Positions 1 to 9,485 of a DNA stretch of 64,000 nt are shown here, one piece after another (within the stretch, counting starts at the first letter, position 1; the number at the start of each line of letters is the position of its first letter). The DNA comes from Leptospiraceae bacterium. GTDB taxonomy: Bacteria; Spirochaetota; Leptospiria; Leptospirales; Leptospiraceae. A program made the translations under genes and the position numbers. The stretch covers positions 144,774-208,773 of the forward strand of contig JACKPB010000009.1 in NCBI GenBank assembly GCA_024233875.1, in the 5' to 3' direction. Under the pieces are notes generated by a model that did not search any database, was not told where the DNA came from, and saw only the letters and a program-made list of their open reading frames with translations.

Positions 1-958
1 GGTTGCCTGCGGCTTCTTTTGCCCAATCCGGATGATAGTAATCTTTAAAATCAGATTTTCCTGTGATTCTATGGTACTTTAGACCGGTATTGAATCGGAT
101 TCCTTCCGGGTGAATGTAATCCTTGATGTATTCAAATTCCAGATCAAAACCGATATCCCTATAGTATTCACGGTATCTATAGTCTCCGGGATAACCCTCC
201 TGAGCACTCCAAACCTGTGCAGAACTCTCTAAATCACGACCAAAAGCAAACACACCTGCTCCTATTTCTAAGGGAGCATAGACGCTATATTTAGGTCTAG
301 GTGTTGAATTTTTGATAGCATGATTGTCTACAAAGAAATATCTAATCCCCTGATCTGCCAGGTAGTTCTCTAACCCTTTGTAGTATCCGCATTCCGGTAG
401 CCAAATCCCTCTGGGTTCAATCCCCCAGGTTTCTTTGTGCTTTTTTCTACCCATAGTCAATTGAGCACGAACAGTAGAAGGCTCACTTTCTAGAGATGGT
501 AAAAATCCATGAGTCGCAGCTGATGTTATCACTTCCAAAGAACCATCATCCACAAATTCTTTGAAACCTGAAATTATATCTTTATCCAGAGACAAAAATA
601 ACTTTTTGGTTTCTTCAAACTTATGGAGGTAGTATTTTGAAAGATAATTCAAATGTGGATCGTAAGTGGTTCTTGATACTTCTTTATTGGACAAATCAAT
701 CAATTTATCGAGGTACTTTACAAACTTATCCTGTAAATACTCATCTCTGAGCATTGTGACCAGTGTAGGTGTAAAGGACATCGTAATTCTGAAATGTACA
801 TTTTCATTTTTCAAATTTCTAAATGATTGAAGTAAAGGAATGTATGTTTCCGCTATAGCTTCATTGAGCCAATTTTCTTCAATAAATTGAGGTTCATAAC
901 CCTTATGGCGAACATATGGTAAGTGAGCGTGTAAAACAAAAACTTGGTAACCTATCAT
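1..958 (-). CDS. GH57 1,4-alpha-glucan branching enzyme, C-terminal part outside window
   Basis: I translated this frame by hand; it stays open from the ATG at 958 to base 1, giving the first 319 residues. It opens with the family-57 motif HAHLPYVRH, and WLPECGYYKG carries the family nucleophile at E189, close to the usual position near 183 in archaeal branching enzymes. The protein should introduce alpha-1,6 branches into glycogen-like glucans in the cytoplasm. A GGAGAT ribosome site lies just upstream, 12 bases after the stop of the DUF4912 gene, so the two are probably co-transcribed. The missing C-terminal half would hold the second acidic residue and the DUF1957 region. Confidence 0.85.
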   Translation of the reverse strand, partial: MIGYQVFVLHAHLPYVRHKGYEPQFIEENWLNEAIAETYIPLLQSFRNLKNENVHFRITMSFTPTLVTMLRDEYLQDKFVKYLDKLIDLSNKEVSRTTYDPHLNYLSKYYLHKFEETKKLFLSLDKDIISGFKEFVDDGSLEVITSAATHGFLPSLESEPSTVRAQLTMGRKKHKETWGIEPRGIWLPECGYYKGLENYLADQGIRYFFVDNHAIKNSTPRPKYSVYAPLEIGAGVFAFGRDLESSAQVWSAQEGYPGDYRYREYYRDIGFDLEFEYIKDYIHPEGIRFNTGLKYHRITGKSDFKDYYHPDWAKEAAGN

Positions 959-970
959 TGCAATTATCTC

Positions 971-1588
971 CTAGTCTTTTTTCTTAAAAAAGGAAGAGGA
1001 AGGTATAGCATGAGAGCTAAACCCGGATGAACCATCATAGAGAATTGTAGATTCCCATATTGGATTGTTTTCTGATGGATCAAGCTCTTTTCCTGATTCC
1101 TTTAGATAATACTTACCATCAACCTGCTCAACATATGCTCCCTGAGTCCACATTGGATGGATCCATTCATGATGAAGAACACTGGAGGTTTTATTTGTAG
1201 GCATTGATAAATAAGCAGAATGCATCAATGAATAAACTCCGCCGTTATTATTGAAGGCTATGATCTCAACCCGTAAATTTTTTACAGGAAAAGGGAATTT
1301 TAAGACATACGAAGTAGTAAACGCAGATAAATGAATTTCATTAAAATGAGAATGTTTGTCTTCATCTGTGTACCTAATAAATAGCTTATAATGTACACTT
1401 TCAAGATCAACCTGAAAGAAGTCTTTTATTCTCTTAAAACTATGCTGGGAGACACCCCAGAAAATAAAAACTTCAATTGGATTCTTTGTTAGAACTTTAA
1501 TAATATCTCTATCGTAATACTCTGGAATTGTGTCCATTTGGGGTTCCAAATAAATCCCAGTTTTCTCCTTTAAATCCTCTTTATTCAT
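971..1588 (-). CDS. DUF4912 domain protein
   Basis: The 205-residue protein has the DUF4912 pattern near residues 24-50 (a region of type DIIKVLTKNP followed by FIFWGVS), then a beta-rich segment and a C-terminal tail rich in Ser, His and Lys. No signal peptide is visible, so it is probably cytoplasmic. DUF4912 proteins often sit beside GH57 branching enzymes, as here, where the enzyme starts 12 bases downstream. That context suggests a role in glucan metabolism, perhaps carbohydrate binding; this is inference only. AGAGG lies ahead of the ATG. Confidence 0.75.
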   Translation of the reverse strand: MNKEDLKEKTGIYLEPQMDTIPEYYDRDIIKVLTKNPIEVFIFWGVSQHSFKRIKDFFQVDLESVHYKLFIRYTDEDKHSHFNEIHLSAFTTSYVLKFPFPVKNLRVEIIAFNNNGGVYSLMHSAYLSMPTNKTSSVLHHEWIHPMWTQGAYVEQVDGKYYLKESGKELDPSENNPIWESTILYDGSSGFSSHAIPSSSFFKKKD

Positions 1589-1803
1589 ATCCAGTACCTC
1601 TAAAACTAATACTACTTTTTTTTGATTGAGACTCCCCTCAACATTTTAATTTTAAAATAGATTTTTTTTTATTTTTTTTGCAAATTTATATTAATTTTTA
1701 TTATTTTAGTCATGATATCATTTTTGCTCAGGATAAAGTTTTGCTTGACTATGGTTGTAAATCAAGTTTCGTATCTAAGTACAACTACAGCAGGGAGAAA
1801 TGT

Positions 1804-2091
1804 ATGAAAATCAAATACACATGGAAGCATTTAGATCATTCTCAGTCAGCAGAAGATTATGCTAATGAAAAATTGGAGAGAATTACTAAATACGTCCATA
1901 AAATCATTTCATGTGAAGTTTCTTTTGAGAAAATCCATGGAGAGATCCACAGCAATTTAAATTTACATGCCGATGGTCAGACCTTTAATGCACATGACAC
2001 TAAAAAAGATATCTATTCTTGCATAGACGGACTTGAAGACAAAGTACTCAGACAATTAGGAAAATTTCACGACAAAAAAACTGCTCATTAA
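1804..2091 (+). CDS. hpf: Ribosome hibernation promoting factor, short form (HPF/RaiA/YfiA family)
   Basis: A 95-residue beta-alpha-beta-beta-beta-alpha protein beginning MKIKYTWKHLD and containing HADGQTFNAHDTKKDIYSCID, the conserved core of the HPF/RaiA family. It binds the 30S decoding centre and stabilises inactive ribosomes in stationary phase or stress. Only the N-terminal domain is present; the dimerisation domain of long HPF is absent. The frame extends 42 codons further upstream, but AGGGAG lies just before the ATG at 1804 and that extension does not resemble the family, so I chose 1804. A TPR gene follows after 6 bases. Confidence 0.85.
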   Translation: MKIKYTWKHLDHSQSAEDYANEKLERITKYVHKIISCEVSFEKIHGEIHSNLNLHADGQTFNAHDTKKDIYSCIDGLEDKVLRQLGKFHDKKTAH

Positions 2092-2097
2092 GAAAGA

Positions 2098-3069
2098 ATG
2101 TCTCAGCAGGTAGACGAAGCTAATTACCTCCTCAAAAGGGGTGAATTTGAAAAATCTAAATTAATTTTTTCTAACCTGCTGGACATTGACCCCGAAAATC
2201 CTGATCTAATCACAGGTTTCTTTATCTCAAGTTACTGGGACAATCGAATAGAAAAAATTCTCTCAACTCCGGAAGGCAAAGAACGGGGATTATTACTTAA
2301 TCATTTATTTGACGAATTTGAAAGGGAGTATCTTAGGAGAAAGTATCATCCTCTATCCGGATCCTTTGACTCAGCCATGCTCTGTATTTTAGAAGAGTCC
2401 TGCCAACAACTTAAATTGGGATTTCAAAAACTAGGTCCCCAAAGTTTTGAAAAAGATAAATATTTGCTCCTAGCAAAAAATCTTCTTCGTACAAAAGAAT
2501 ATAAGAATTGTATCGAAATTCTGGAATATTCTAAAAAATTTTATGACACACCTCCGGATTATTATTTCTATAAAGCTGAATGCTACTATCATCTGGGTGA
2601 AGAAAAGAAGAGTCGCATCTTATTTCGATCGGCACTTTTGTACTATTCAGAAAAAATTCCTATCCATCTGATCCGATCAGAGCCACTTTTCACAGCCTGG
2701 ACCTACCTGAATGAAAACTATACCGAAGAGGAAGCTCTTTACTATCTACCGGTCTATTGTCTGGAGAAGAATCTTTTGCCGGAAATGTTAGAATACTCAA
2801 AAGAAGAGATTAGGGATCTTTGGGTAGACATACAAAAATTTCAGGATGGAATAGGGGATACGGATGAAGCCACCCGAATGCGAATCAAGTACAATATCTT
2901 ACACTACGGCATTACTATTTTAGATTCATTTCATGGACAAATAAACCAAGAATTGTCGAGAAGAGTAGTGGAACTGATCAAGACCTTTGATCAGGGGATT
3001 TTAGAACGAAGAAAGATGAATCAGAAAAAGGAAATCGAAAACGAATTTAATGATCAGGATTTTGGTTGA
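2098..3069 (+). CDS. TPR-like protein of unknown role
   Basis: A 323-residue, mostly helical protein with tetratricopeptide-like repeats, for example near residues 4-35 (NYLLKRGEFEKSKLIFSNLL) and 125-180 (KYLLLAKNLLRTKEYKNCIE). No signal peptide or membrane segment is seen, so it is probably a cytoplasmic scaffold. It starts 6 bases after hpf and is likely co-transcribed, but I do not recognise a specific function. Its 3' end overlaps the end of the convergent ppx gene by 16 bases, and no terminator is visible between them. Confidence 0.7.
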   Translation: MSQQVDEANYLLKRGEFEKSKLIFSNLLDIDPENPDLITGFFISSYWDNRIEKILSTPEGKERGLLLNHLFDEFEREYLRRKYHPLSGSFDSAMLCILEESCQQLKLGFQKLGPQSFEKDKYLLLAKNLLRTKEYKNCIEILEYSKKFYDTPPDYYFYKAECYYHLGEEKKSRILFRSALLYYSEKIPIHLIRSEPLFTAWTYLNENYTEEEALYYLPVYCLEKNLLPEMLEYSKEEIRDLWVDIQKFQDGIGDTDEATRMRIKYNILHYGITILDSFHGQINQELSRRVVELIKTFDQGILERRKMNQKKEIENEFNDQDFG

Positions 3070-4610
3070 AAACTAACTTTTTTATCAAAGTATTCTTCAA
3101 ACAATTCTTTCTTTTGATCCGCCGACCAGATATCAACGTGTGGATCCATATTTTCTTTTATTTTTAATAAAATTTTCACTTCATCCTTGGTTATTTCGAG
3201 TTCCAGATCCTCAACCATAGATTGATGACTTCTATCCAGACCATCTGCTATTCTAAGTATACTTGCTAATTTCTTTACTAGTTTTTGGTTTTCGTGAGTC
3301 AGAGAGATAAATTCAGTATGTTTTGATTTTGGAGGGCTCTTACGATGGTATCTGGCAACAAGTGCAATGATTTCAATTTCTTCGAAATGAAAACCTACCA
3401 TCAATTCACTGTTTCGAATTATATAATAACTATGCTTATGATGAGAACTATGAGAGATTCCAAACCCAATTTCATGTAAAATTGCCGCTGCTTCTAAGTA
3501 CTCTCTTTCATCTCCGGTGAAATTGTAATGTTTGGCTAAGCTATCATAGATTTTTAGAGCAATCTCTGTTACTTTCTCAACATGCTCTTTCTCATAGGGA
3601 AAGGTATTGAAAAGACTTTTTATAGCTTTCAAACGAATATTTGCTAGTGGATGGATTTGATTGTCCTGATGTTCTCTCCATTTTATTATTGTATCGTAAA
3701 TGATACCTTCTCGGAGAGCATAATCAGATACCTGCAACTTTTGAATGGAAAACATGTCAAAGATTTCTTCTAAAATTATACTACCGGCTACAATGATGTC
3801 TGCTCTTTTGGAATCCAAACCCGGCAATTTTGTTCTTTTCTTTAAAGTTTCAGCACTATCGATAGAGTTTCTAATTTTTTTGAAATTGTCTTTTAAAATG
3901 GTATAATTGTTTAGAGATCGATTAGGATTTTCTTTGACGTCCGCTATTACCATACTGGCTATAGACTGCACTGTTCCGGAAGAACCGATTATGATCTCAG
4001 GTTGCAATTTCAAAATCTCCCGTTTCATGGGACCAATGGTTCCCTGAACATAGATTTTGCATTGTTTTATGTCAGATAAAGATATCGGATCTCCCATGAA
4101 AAACTTATCTGTCAATCGGACTGCTCCTATCTTTAAACTCTGAGCAAATTCGATTTCACCCTTCAGTCCTACCAAAAATTCGGTACTTCCTCCACCGATA
4201 TCGATCATTAAGATTTTTTTGTCATAGACCGGAAGTCCCTGAAGGATTCCAAAATAAATCAATCTGGCTTCTTCAAAACCACTTATGATTTCAATATGTA
4301 TGCCTAATTCATTTCGGGCTAACTCTAAAAAACTGTCCCGATTCTTTGCTTCACGCAATGCACTTGTAGCTACTGCACGGATTTCAGCATTATGAACTTC
4401 TGCTAGGGCCTTGAATCGCTTTAAACAATTGATTCCCCTTTCTATAGCGTCAGGTGTAATGATTTCTTGAGTTCCGGCTCCACTTCCCAATCGGACAGAT
4501 TCTTTTTCTTTTCCGAGAGATTCATAGGAGCCGTCTTCTTTTACCTTTACAATGATCAAATGGAACGAATTTGTTCCTAAATCAATTGCAGCTAAGTTTT
4601 TTTCTTTCAT
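3054..4610 (-). CDS. ppx: Ppx/GppA family exopolyphosphatase / guanosine pentaphosphate phosphohydrolase
   Basis: 518 residues. The N-terminal ASKHA fold shows AAIDLGTNSFHLIIV (residues 7-21), the Gly-rich IDIGGGSTEF near 140 and GSSGTVQSIAS near 210. The C-terminal third is HD-like (AAILHEIGFGISHSSHHKHS, near 375-395). Such enzymes hydrolyse terminal phosphates of polyphosphate or convert pppGpp to ppGpp; the sequence alone does not decide which. It begins 15 bases after the cNMP-binding gene and has no clear ribosome site, so it is probably translated from the same mRNA. This links phosphate or stringent metabolism with a cyclic-nucleotide type regulator. Confidence 0.85.
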   Translation of the reverse strand: MKEKNLAAIDLGTNSFHLIIVKVKEDGSYESLGKEKESVRLGSGAGTQEIITPDAIERGINCLKRFKALAEVHNAEIRAVATSALREAKNRDSFLELARNELGIHIEIISGFEEARLIYFGILQGLPVYDKKILMIDIGGGSTEFLVGLKGEIEFAQSLKIGAVRLTDKFFMGDPISLSDIKQCKIYVQGTIGPMKREILKLQPEIIIGSSGTVQSIASMVIADVKENPNRSLNNYTILKDNFKKIRNSIDSAETLKKRTKLPGLDSKRADIIVAGSIILEEIFDMFSIQKLQVSDYALREGIIYDTIIKWREHQDNQIHPLANIRLKAIKSLFNTFPYEKEHVEKVTEIALKIYDSLAKHYNFTGDEREYLEAAAILHEIGFGISHSSHHKHSYYIIRNSELMVGFHFEEIEIIALVARYHRKSPPKSKHTEFISLTHENQKLVKKLASILRIADGLDRSHQSMVEDLELEITKDEVKILLKIKENMDPHVDIWSADQKKELFEEYFDKKVSFQPKS

Positions 4611-4625
4611 TAAAAAATTTAGAAC

Positions 4626-5846
4626 TTATCTTCTTCCACTGGATATCTTGGTTTCTTTGGCTGTCATTTTTTGATAGTACTGAACTAGTTTTTCAAGAAG
4701 TCCCAGGTCAGCACAACGAATTACATCACCTTCAATTCGGAGAAATTTATTCGTTTCAAATAATTTATAGACAATTTTTTCATCACGGTTTTCAGCCAAA
4801 CCCACCATTTTCAAAACATCCGGAACACTAACCTGGAATGTATAGGGGGTTTTAGGAGCAATTTTTGCTCTATTTTTCTCAGCGAGAGTAAGCAGAGTAT
4901 CAGCAATCCTTCCACCCGGATCGTTGATCATCAAATTGGCTAATTGTTTGTAAGCTATCCAAATTCTCTCAGAAAGGAGAGTGATCAACTTGGTTGCAAG
5001 TTGAGGTTGAGCCTTTACCATTCCCTCAAAATTTGCCTTGTTGATAGCAAGAACAGTCACATCACCAAATGCTACAGCTGAAGCTGATCTGGGTTTATTG
5101 TCCAGGATTGCCATTTCTCCGAAGATATCACCATTTTCCAATACAGCCAGCATAACTTCATTTTGATTTACGATCTTGGAAATTTTAACTTTTCCGGATT
5201 GGATGATGTAAAGTTCCTTTCCTGGTTCATGTTCGCAGAAAATAACCTGATTGTCATTGTAAAAACGGTTGAATTTTGTCTCATCCACCTCAGCCATTTC
5301 TGCAGGTTGACCCAAAGACATTAATTTTTTCTTCGCTAATGGTGAGAATTGACCATTGGGCAGATATTTTAAATAAGCTTGATATGCATAAACGGAATGA
5401 TCTATTTTACCGGTATTGAAGTAAAACTCACCCATACTATAAAGCTGATTTAAATCTTCACTTACAGTATTTTTAAAAGAAAGACGTGTTATGGTTTGAT
5501 CAAACTGTCTCAATTTCATCGAGAAATAACGAATGATTTTCATCGCAACCGGGGTATTTCTCTGAATCAAGGTTCCAAATTGATCATAACTAACCTGGAT
5601 GAGGGAGACATTTGTCATGGCACTGGCTGATTCAATCTGAGGGTGTTGACTCATTGCTGCAACTACACCAAAAAAATCACCCGGTCCCAAAACCTGGTTA
5701 GGATCTTCTCCTACCACTGGATTTTCCCGACTTACTTTTACTTTTCCTTCCCGAATGATAAAAAAGTTATAAGCTTCTTTCTTGCCTTCTACTATGATAT
5801 ATGAATTTGCTTGATAATTTACAATATTAAAGCTGGGAGCAGCCAT
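4626..5846 (-). CDS. Crp/Fnr-type regulator with two cyclic-nucleotide-binding domains
   Basis: 406 residues. Two cNMP-binding domains lie at about 1-115 and 195-305, joined by a short TPR-like helical linker (about 130-175); a winged-helix-like region follows at 310-390. The second domain has a good phosphate-binding cassette (FGEMAILDNKPRSASA). The first (FGVVAAMSQHPQIESASA) lacks the conserved Glu and Arg and probably does not bind a cyclic nucleotide in the standard way. GGGAG precedes the ATG. It may regulate transcription or act as a structural sensor; the ligand is unknown. Confidence 0.75.
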   Translation of the reverse strand: MAAPSFNIVNYQANSYIIVEGKKEAYNFFIIREGKVKVSRENPVVGEDPNQVLGPGDFFGVVAAMSQHPQIESASAMTNVSLIQVSYDQFGTLIQRNTPVAMKIIRYFSMKLRQFDQTITRLSFKNTVSEDLNQLYSMGEFYFNTGKIDHSVYAYQAYLKYLPNGQFSPLAKKKLMSLGQPAEMAEVDETKFNRFYNDNQVIFCEHEPGKELYIIQSGKVKISKIVNQNEVMLAVLENGDIFGEMAILDNKPRSASAVAFGDVTVLAINKANFEGMVKAQPQLATKLITLLSERIWIAYKQLANLMINDPGGRIADTLLTLAEKNRAKIAPKTPYTFQVSVPDVLKMVGLAENRDEKIVYKLFETNKFLRIEGDVIRCADLGLLEKLVQYYQKMTAKETKISSGRR

Positions 5847-5931
5847 TTACAGTCTCCCTGTAGATTTATTTTTTAATGTGGGATAGATGATCATAATTTT
5901 TTTTTACTATTTTCTATTTTTTTAAGAAAGC

Positions 5932-6417
5932 CTATTCTATTTCAAGGATTTTTATTTGTTCGATTTCAATTTCCGCATCTTTTGCTAATTTTTTTGAGTA
6001 CATTTGGTTCTGTATGGTTTCTAATATTTTTTTTCCTTTTTTTACCCTTCCCATTTTAATATACTTTCTAGCTGCATTCAAATAGGAATTCAAACCTTCT
6101 TCAATTGTTGGATAATTTCTGTAAATTTCAATATCAGTTTCGATTGATTTCAATGATTGATCATCTTCCCAATAAGCTTCACTCAATAGTTTCATGACTT
6201 TCATTCGTAATTGATGATTGGGATACAGGAGTAAAAAATCTCTATTCTTTTCGATGCAAGCTTTGTAATTTTTTTCTGAAAAGTACTTAGAAGCCTGTTC
6301 AAAATATAGATTTCCTTGAGAAATTCGATTTTCTTTAAAAACTTCCTTCATAGAAGATTTATCTTCTGAAGCCAGAAGACCTGATAATATTGTAATTAGG
6401 ACAATAATATATTTCAT
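5932..6417 (-). CDS. Exported TPR-like protein
   Basis: 161 residues with a short signal sequence (MKYIIVLITILSGLLAS) and tetratricopeptide-type helices, such as GNLYFEQASKYFSEKNYKAC near residues 35-55, similar in style to periplasmic BamD/YbgF-type proteins. There is no lipobox Cys, so it is predicted periplasmic. AAGGAG precedes the ATG. It lies 43 bases downstream of a small lipoprotein gene and may be in its operon. No specific function is recognised. Confidence 0.65.
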   Translation of the reverse strand: MKYIIVLITILSGLLASEDKSSMKEVFKENRISQGNLYFEQASKYFSEKNYKACIEKNRDFLLLYPNHQLRMKVMKLLSEAYWEDDQSLKSIETDIEIYRNYPTIEEGLNSYLNAARKYIKMGRVKKGKKILETIQNQMYSKKLAKDAEIEIEQIKILEIE

Positions 6418-6460
6418 AGGTACTCCTTACTAATTACGACTTTTTTTGAATGATCAAATA

Positions 6461-6877
6461 CTATAATTCTTTCTTCTCGAGGTTTTTTTCGAATATTATG
6501 TCTCTATCCAGCAACTCTCTCAGATGAATGCAGGAAAGACTGATTATTGGTATCATAATCAATTCCGAACAATTTGCCTGAATTATTTCTGAGTAACATG
6601 AAATAGCAGCAGTTTGGATTTCTATAGAATGTGAATTTACCTTTTTTTCATATCCTTTCAGAATATTTTTTTTACAATCTTCTAATCCACTCTCCTGTAA
6701 AATATCCGATGGAAAGGTTCTATAGATATAATTGAAGCAAGTTTGCATTTTCTTACAGGTGATTTCAGATACCACTGAATGCATTTCCGGATAATTCATT
6801 TTATTTAGATCCGGTACTTTCTCTTTGCAGGAAGAAAATACCAGTATTGAAAATAAAATCAATCGAAGATATTGCAT
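6461..6877 (-). CDS. Small putative lipoprotein
   Basis: 138 residues. The N-terminus MQYLRLILFSILVFSSC is a signal peptide ending in a spirochaete-style lipobox with Cys17, so it should be lipid-anchored. The mature part has several more Cys residues (in EITCKKMQTC, LEDCKK, AISCYSE, QANCSE and LSCIHL), which may form disulfides in the periplasm. GGGAG precedes the ATG, and the start overlaps the end of the upstream glycosyltransferase gene by 19 bases, indicating coupled translation. Function unknown. Confidence 0.65.
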   Translation of the reverse strand: MQYLRLILFSILVFSSCKEKVPDLNKMNYPEMHSVVSEITCKKMQTCFNYIYRTFPSDILQESGLEDCKKNILKGYEKKVNSHSIEIQTAAISCYSEIIQANCSELIMIPIISLSCIHLRELLDRDIIFEKNLEKKEL

Positions 6878-8559
6878 TCCAATTCTCCCTTTCGATTCAT
6901 ATAAGAATCCAAAATTGTAAAATCTATTTGCGTATCTCCATATTCTTTCATACTTTTCAATTTTTCCAAGTATTCTTCCTCTGAATCCCGTAATCCAATG
7001 AGTAAAGAATTTTTAATTATATCTTTCTGTAGGATATCTCTAACCGGATTCACCCAGGATCTTTTGTAGTTCTTTAAATACCATACCTGATATCTCTTTA
7101 TCACCTTACCATCTACTATTATATCCTTCTCCGGGAATTCTATGACTTCTTCAAACATCATTTTTAAAAAAGTTTGGAAAAATATAAAAGATTTCTGACA
7201 GGGCTTTTCTTCGATGTAATACAATAGATAATTTTTACCTATTTTGATATCTAACCAATAATTGTATTGGTTCTTTTGCAAAATATTGAAACTTTGAATG
7301 AAGGGCTTTCCATCTGCAAACCAGGAACCGATAGCGGCATCCTGATATCTATTTGCGATAAGTTCGGCGTCAGAATATTTTGTATTACGAAAATTTTCAA
7401 TTTCTTTAATTATTTCTTTGAATCCTTCAGTTCTATACCCCGGAACATAATGGGAATTGAGAGGAATATTAAAATTTTTCACTATAGGTACTGATAGAAT
7501 AGAAAATACGTTCATCAATGCGCAAATAAGGAAAGTGATATAGATTAAAATTTTATATTTTTTTTGATGTTTAGAAATGATCTTTTCTAAAAATTCAGCC
7601 ATGAATATAGAAAGGGGTAGATAGGAAGCAAAAACCCAATTTGCCTGAATGACCTTCTGAATCGAAAGAATCAAGAAAAATATTGGTAGAACTAATGCAT
7701 TTATGCCTAAAAAATAACGAATCTTTGTGCTAGCATTGATCTCAATTGAAGGAAATTGAATCAAATTCTTTAAAGACTGAAAAAACAATCCGATTCCTAT
7801 GAGGAAGAAACCCGGGGATAAGGTTAGGATCTGACCGGCTAGATAGGAACCTGTATTGAACTTCTTGACATTCACTCCACCTGCAGAACGCAAATTAATG
7901 ATAGCGTCGATATTATCCCAATTGTTCTGAGTATTCCAGATGATTATAGGTGATATAACCAAGGCCGTTATGCATATGGCTAAGTAAGATTGATATGATT
8001 TGAATATTGCAAATTCATCCCGAAATAGAATTAACCAGATAAAAATACTTATTAAGAAAAAGACCATTGTATGCTTTGAGAGAGCACCTAGGCCCACAAA
8101 AAGAAACAATAGGTATAGATCGAAATCTTTTCTTTCTTTTATGTATTTGGAAAAAAAATATATTCCACCAGACCATGCGATCAATAGAGGTGAGTCATGC
8201 ATGATAAGCATACTTCCTGTAAAGAATCCGGGTATCAGGAATAGAATGAACAAGAGGAAAGTCTGAGCTAATTTAGAAAAATTTAGCAAACTTGAAGTCA
8301 AGAAAATGAATATTGTTGTTAAGAACCCCGCAAAGTTGGATGCTAAACGAAGTGCAATCAGATTGTCACCAAAAAGTTTAGTAAAAAAGTATATGTAATA
8401 CGCAACTCCAGGACCCTGATCATAATAGGAAAAATCCAATTTTCTTGACCATTCCCAATAATAAGCTTCATCCGGAATCAAATCGAAGGTCAGAGATAAA
8501 AAGAATTTTAAGAGGTAAAAAAAGAATACTATAAGAATCCCTGAAAATGGATTTTTCAT
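6859..8559 (-). CDS. ArnT-like GT39/PMT family membrane glycosyltransferase
   Basis: 566 residues with about ten predicted membrane helices in the first 350 residues. The first extramembrane loop has the family acidic motif (PDEAYYWEW, D30-E31) followed by YYDQGPGVAYY, typical of dolichyl- or undecaprenyl-phosphate-sugar dependent transferases such as ArnT. It probably moves a sugar from a polyprenyl carrier to an envelope molecule; donor and acceptor cannot be told. It starts 19 bases after dapF, and the lipoprotein downstream overlaps its end, so it belongs to a dapF-led operon. Confidence 0.75.
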   Translation of the reverse strand: MKNPFSGILIVFFFYLLKFFLSLTFDLIPDEAYYWEWSRKLDFSYYDQGPGVAYYIYFFTKLFGDNLIALRLASNFAGFLTTIFIFLTSSLLNFSKLAQTFLLFILFLIPGFFTGSMLIMHDSPLLIAWSGGIYFFSKYIKERKDFDLYLLFLFVGLGALSKHTMVFFLISIFIWLILFRDEFAIFKSYQSYLAICITALVISPIIIWNTQNNWDNIDAIINLRSAGGVNVKKFNTGSYLAGQILTLSPGFFLIGIGLFFQSLKNLIQFPSIEINASTKIRYFLGINALVLPIFFLILSIQKVIQANWVFASYLPLSIFMAEFLEKIISKHQKKYKILIYITFLICALMNVFSILSVPIVKNFNIPLNSHYVPGYRTEGFKEIIKEIENFRNTKYSDAELIANRYQDAAIGSWFADGKPFIQSFNILQKNQYNYWLDIKIGKNYLLYYIEEKPCQKSFIFFQTFLKMMFEEVIEFPEKDIIVDGKVIKRYQVWYLKNYKRSWVNPVRDILQKDIIKNSLLIGLRDSEEEYLEKLKSMKEYGDTQIDFTILDSYMNRKGELECNIFD

Positions 8560-8578
8560 TTAGTCAAATAAGAATGGT

Positions 8579-9430
8579 TTAAACCCAAACTTCTCCTTTA
8601 AAAACAGTTGTTGCCGGTCCTTTCATAATAATATTTCCTGATTCCAGCCAATCTATGTATAGAGTACCGCCCAATAAATCTATTCGTACAGACCTTCCTG
8701 ATCTTCCTGTAAGGTGAGCCGCTACTGCCACCGAGCAGGCTCCGGTACCGCAGGCTAGAGTCTCTCCTGCTCCTCGCTCCCATGTTCTTTGAAAAAAATG
8801 ATTCTCACCTATCTTACTAACAAATTCAACATTAGTTCTCCTGGGAAAGAGTTTATGATTTTCTAAAATAGGACCGACTTCTCTCACAGGAAAGGAATTA
8901 GAGTCTTCAACAAAAATTACGGTATGTGGATTTCCCATACTTACATTGGTCATTTTTAAGTTTTGTCCGGAAATCTCGATCTCTTTGTCCAAAATAGGAT
9001 TTTTCGAATCGATCAGAACGGGAATTTTTTCAGCATCCAGAATCGGTTCCCCCATATCCACAGTTACGTACGATACTTTTTTCTCATCATCCAAATCAAA
9101 TTTTAATTCCAGGACACCTTTTCCGGTCTCTATTTTAGGATTCAGGGAATCTGTAAGTCCTTCATCAAAAATAAATTTTCCCAGACATCGAATTCCATTA
9201 CCGCACATTTCCGAGGAACTACCATCTGAATTGTACATATCCATTTGGAAATCTGCTATTTTGCTCTTGCGAATAAAAATTACTCCATCACTTCCTATTC
9301 CAAAATTTCTATTTGATAAGTGTACGATTTGATCCGGTGTCAACCTTAGATCTTCCTTGGTCGCATCGATATAGATGTAATCGTTGCCGATCCCTTCCAT
9401 TTTTATGAATTGAATTTTTTGTTTTTTCAT
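8579..9430 (-). CDS. dapF: Diaminopimelate epimerase
   Basis: 283 residues with both catalytic cysteines: C76 in SSEMCGNGIR and C227 in ETLACGTGACS. It converts LL- to meso-diaminopimelate for peptidoglycan and lysine synthesis in the cytoplasm. Length is normal for the family. AGGA sits 7-10 bases upstream of the ATG. It is followed closely by an ArnT-like transferase, so this looks like an envelope-synthesis operon. Confidence 0.95.
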   Translation of the reverse strand: MKKQKIQFIKMEGIGNDYIYIDATKEDLRLTPDQIVHLSNRNFGIGSDGVIFIRKSKIADFQMDMYNSDGSSSEMCGNGIRCLGKFIFDEGLTDSLNPKIETGKGVLELKFDLDDEKKVSYVTVDMGEPILDAEKIPVLIDSKNPILDKEIEISGQNLKMTNVSMGNPHTVIFVEDSNSFPVREVGPILENHKLFPRRTNVEFVSKIGENHFFQRTWERGAGETLACGTGACSVAVAAHLTGRSGRSVRIDLLGGTLYIDWLESGNIIMKGPATTVFKGEVWV

Positions 9431-9485
9431 ACGAATTTTCCTAGTAAAATCTAAAAGTTCATCCTATATTTCAGTTCTATCAAGA

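Noticed and set aside
1678..1803. Upstream extension of hpf
   Set aside because: The 42 extra codons do not fit the family, and AGGGAG lies before the internal ATG at 1804.
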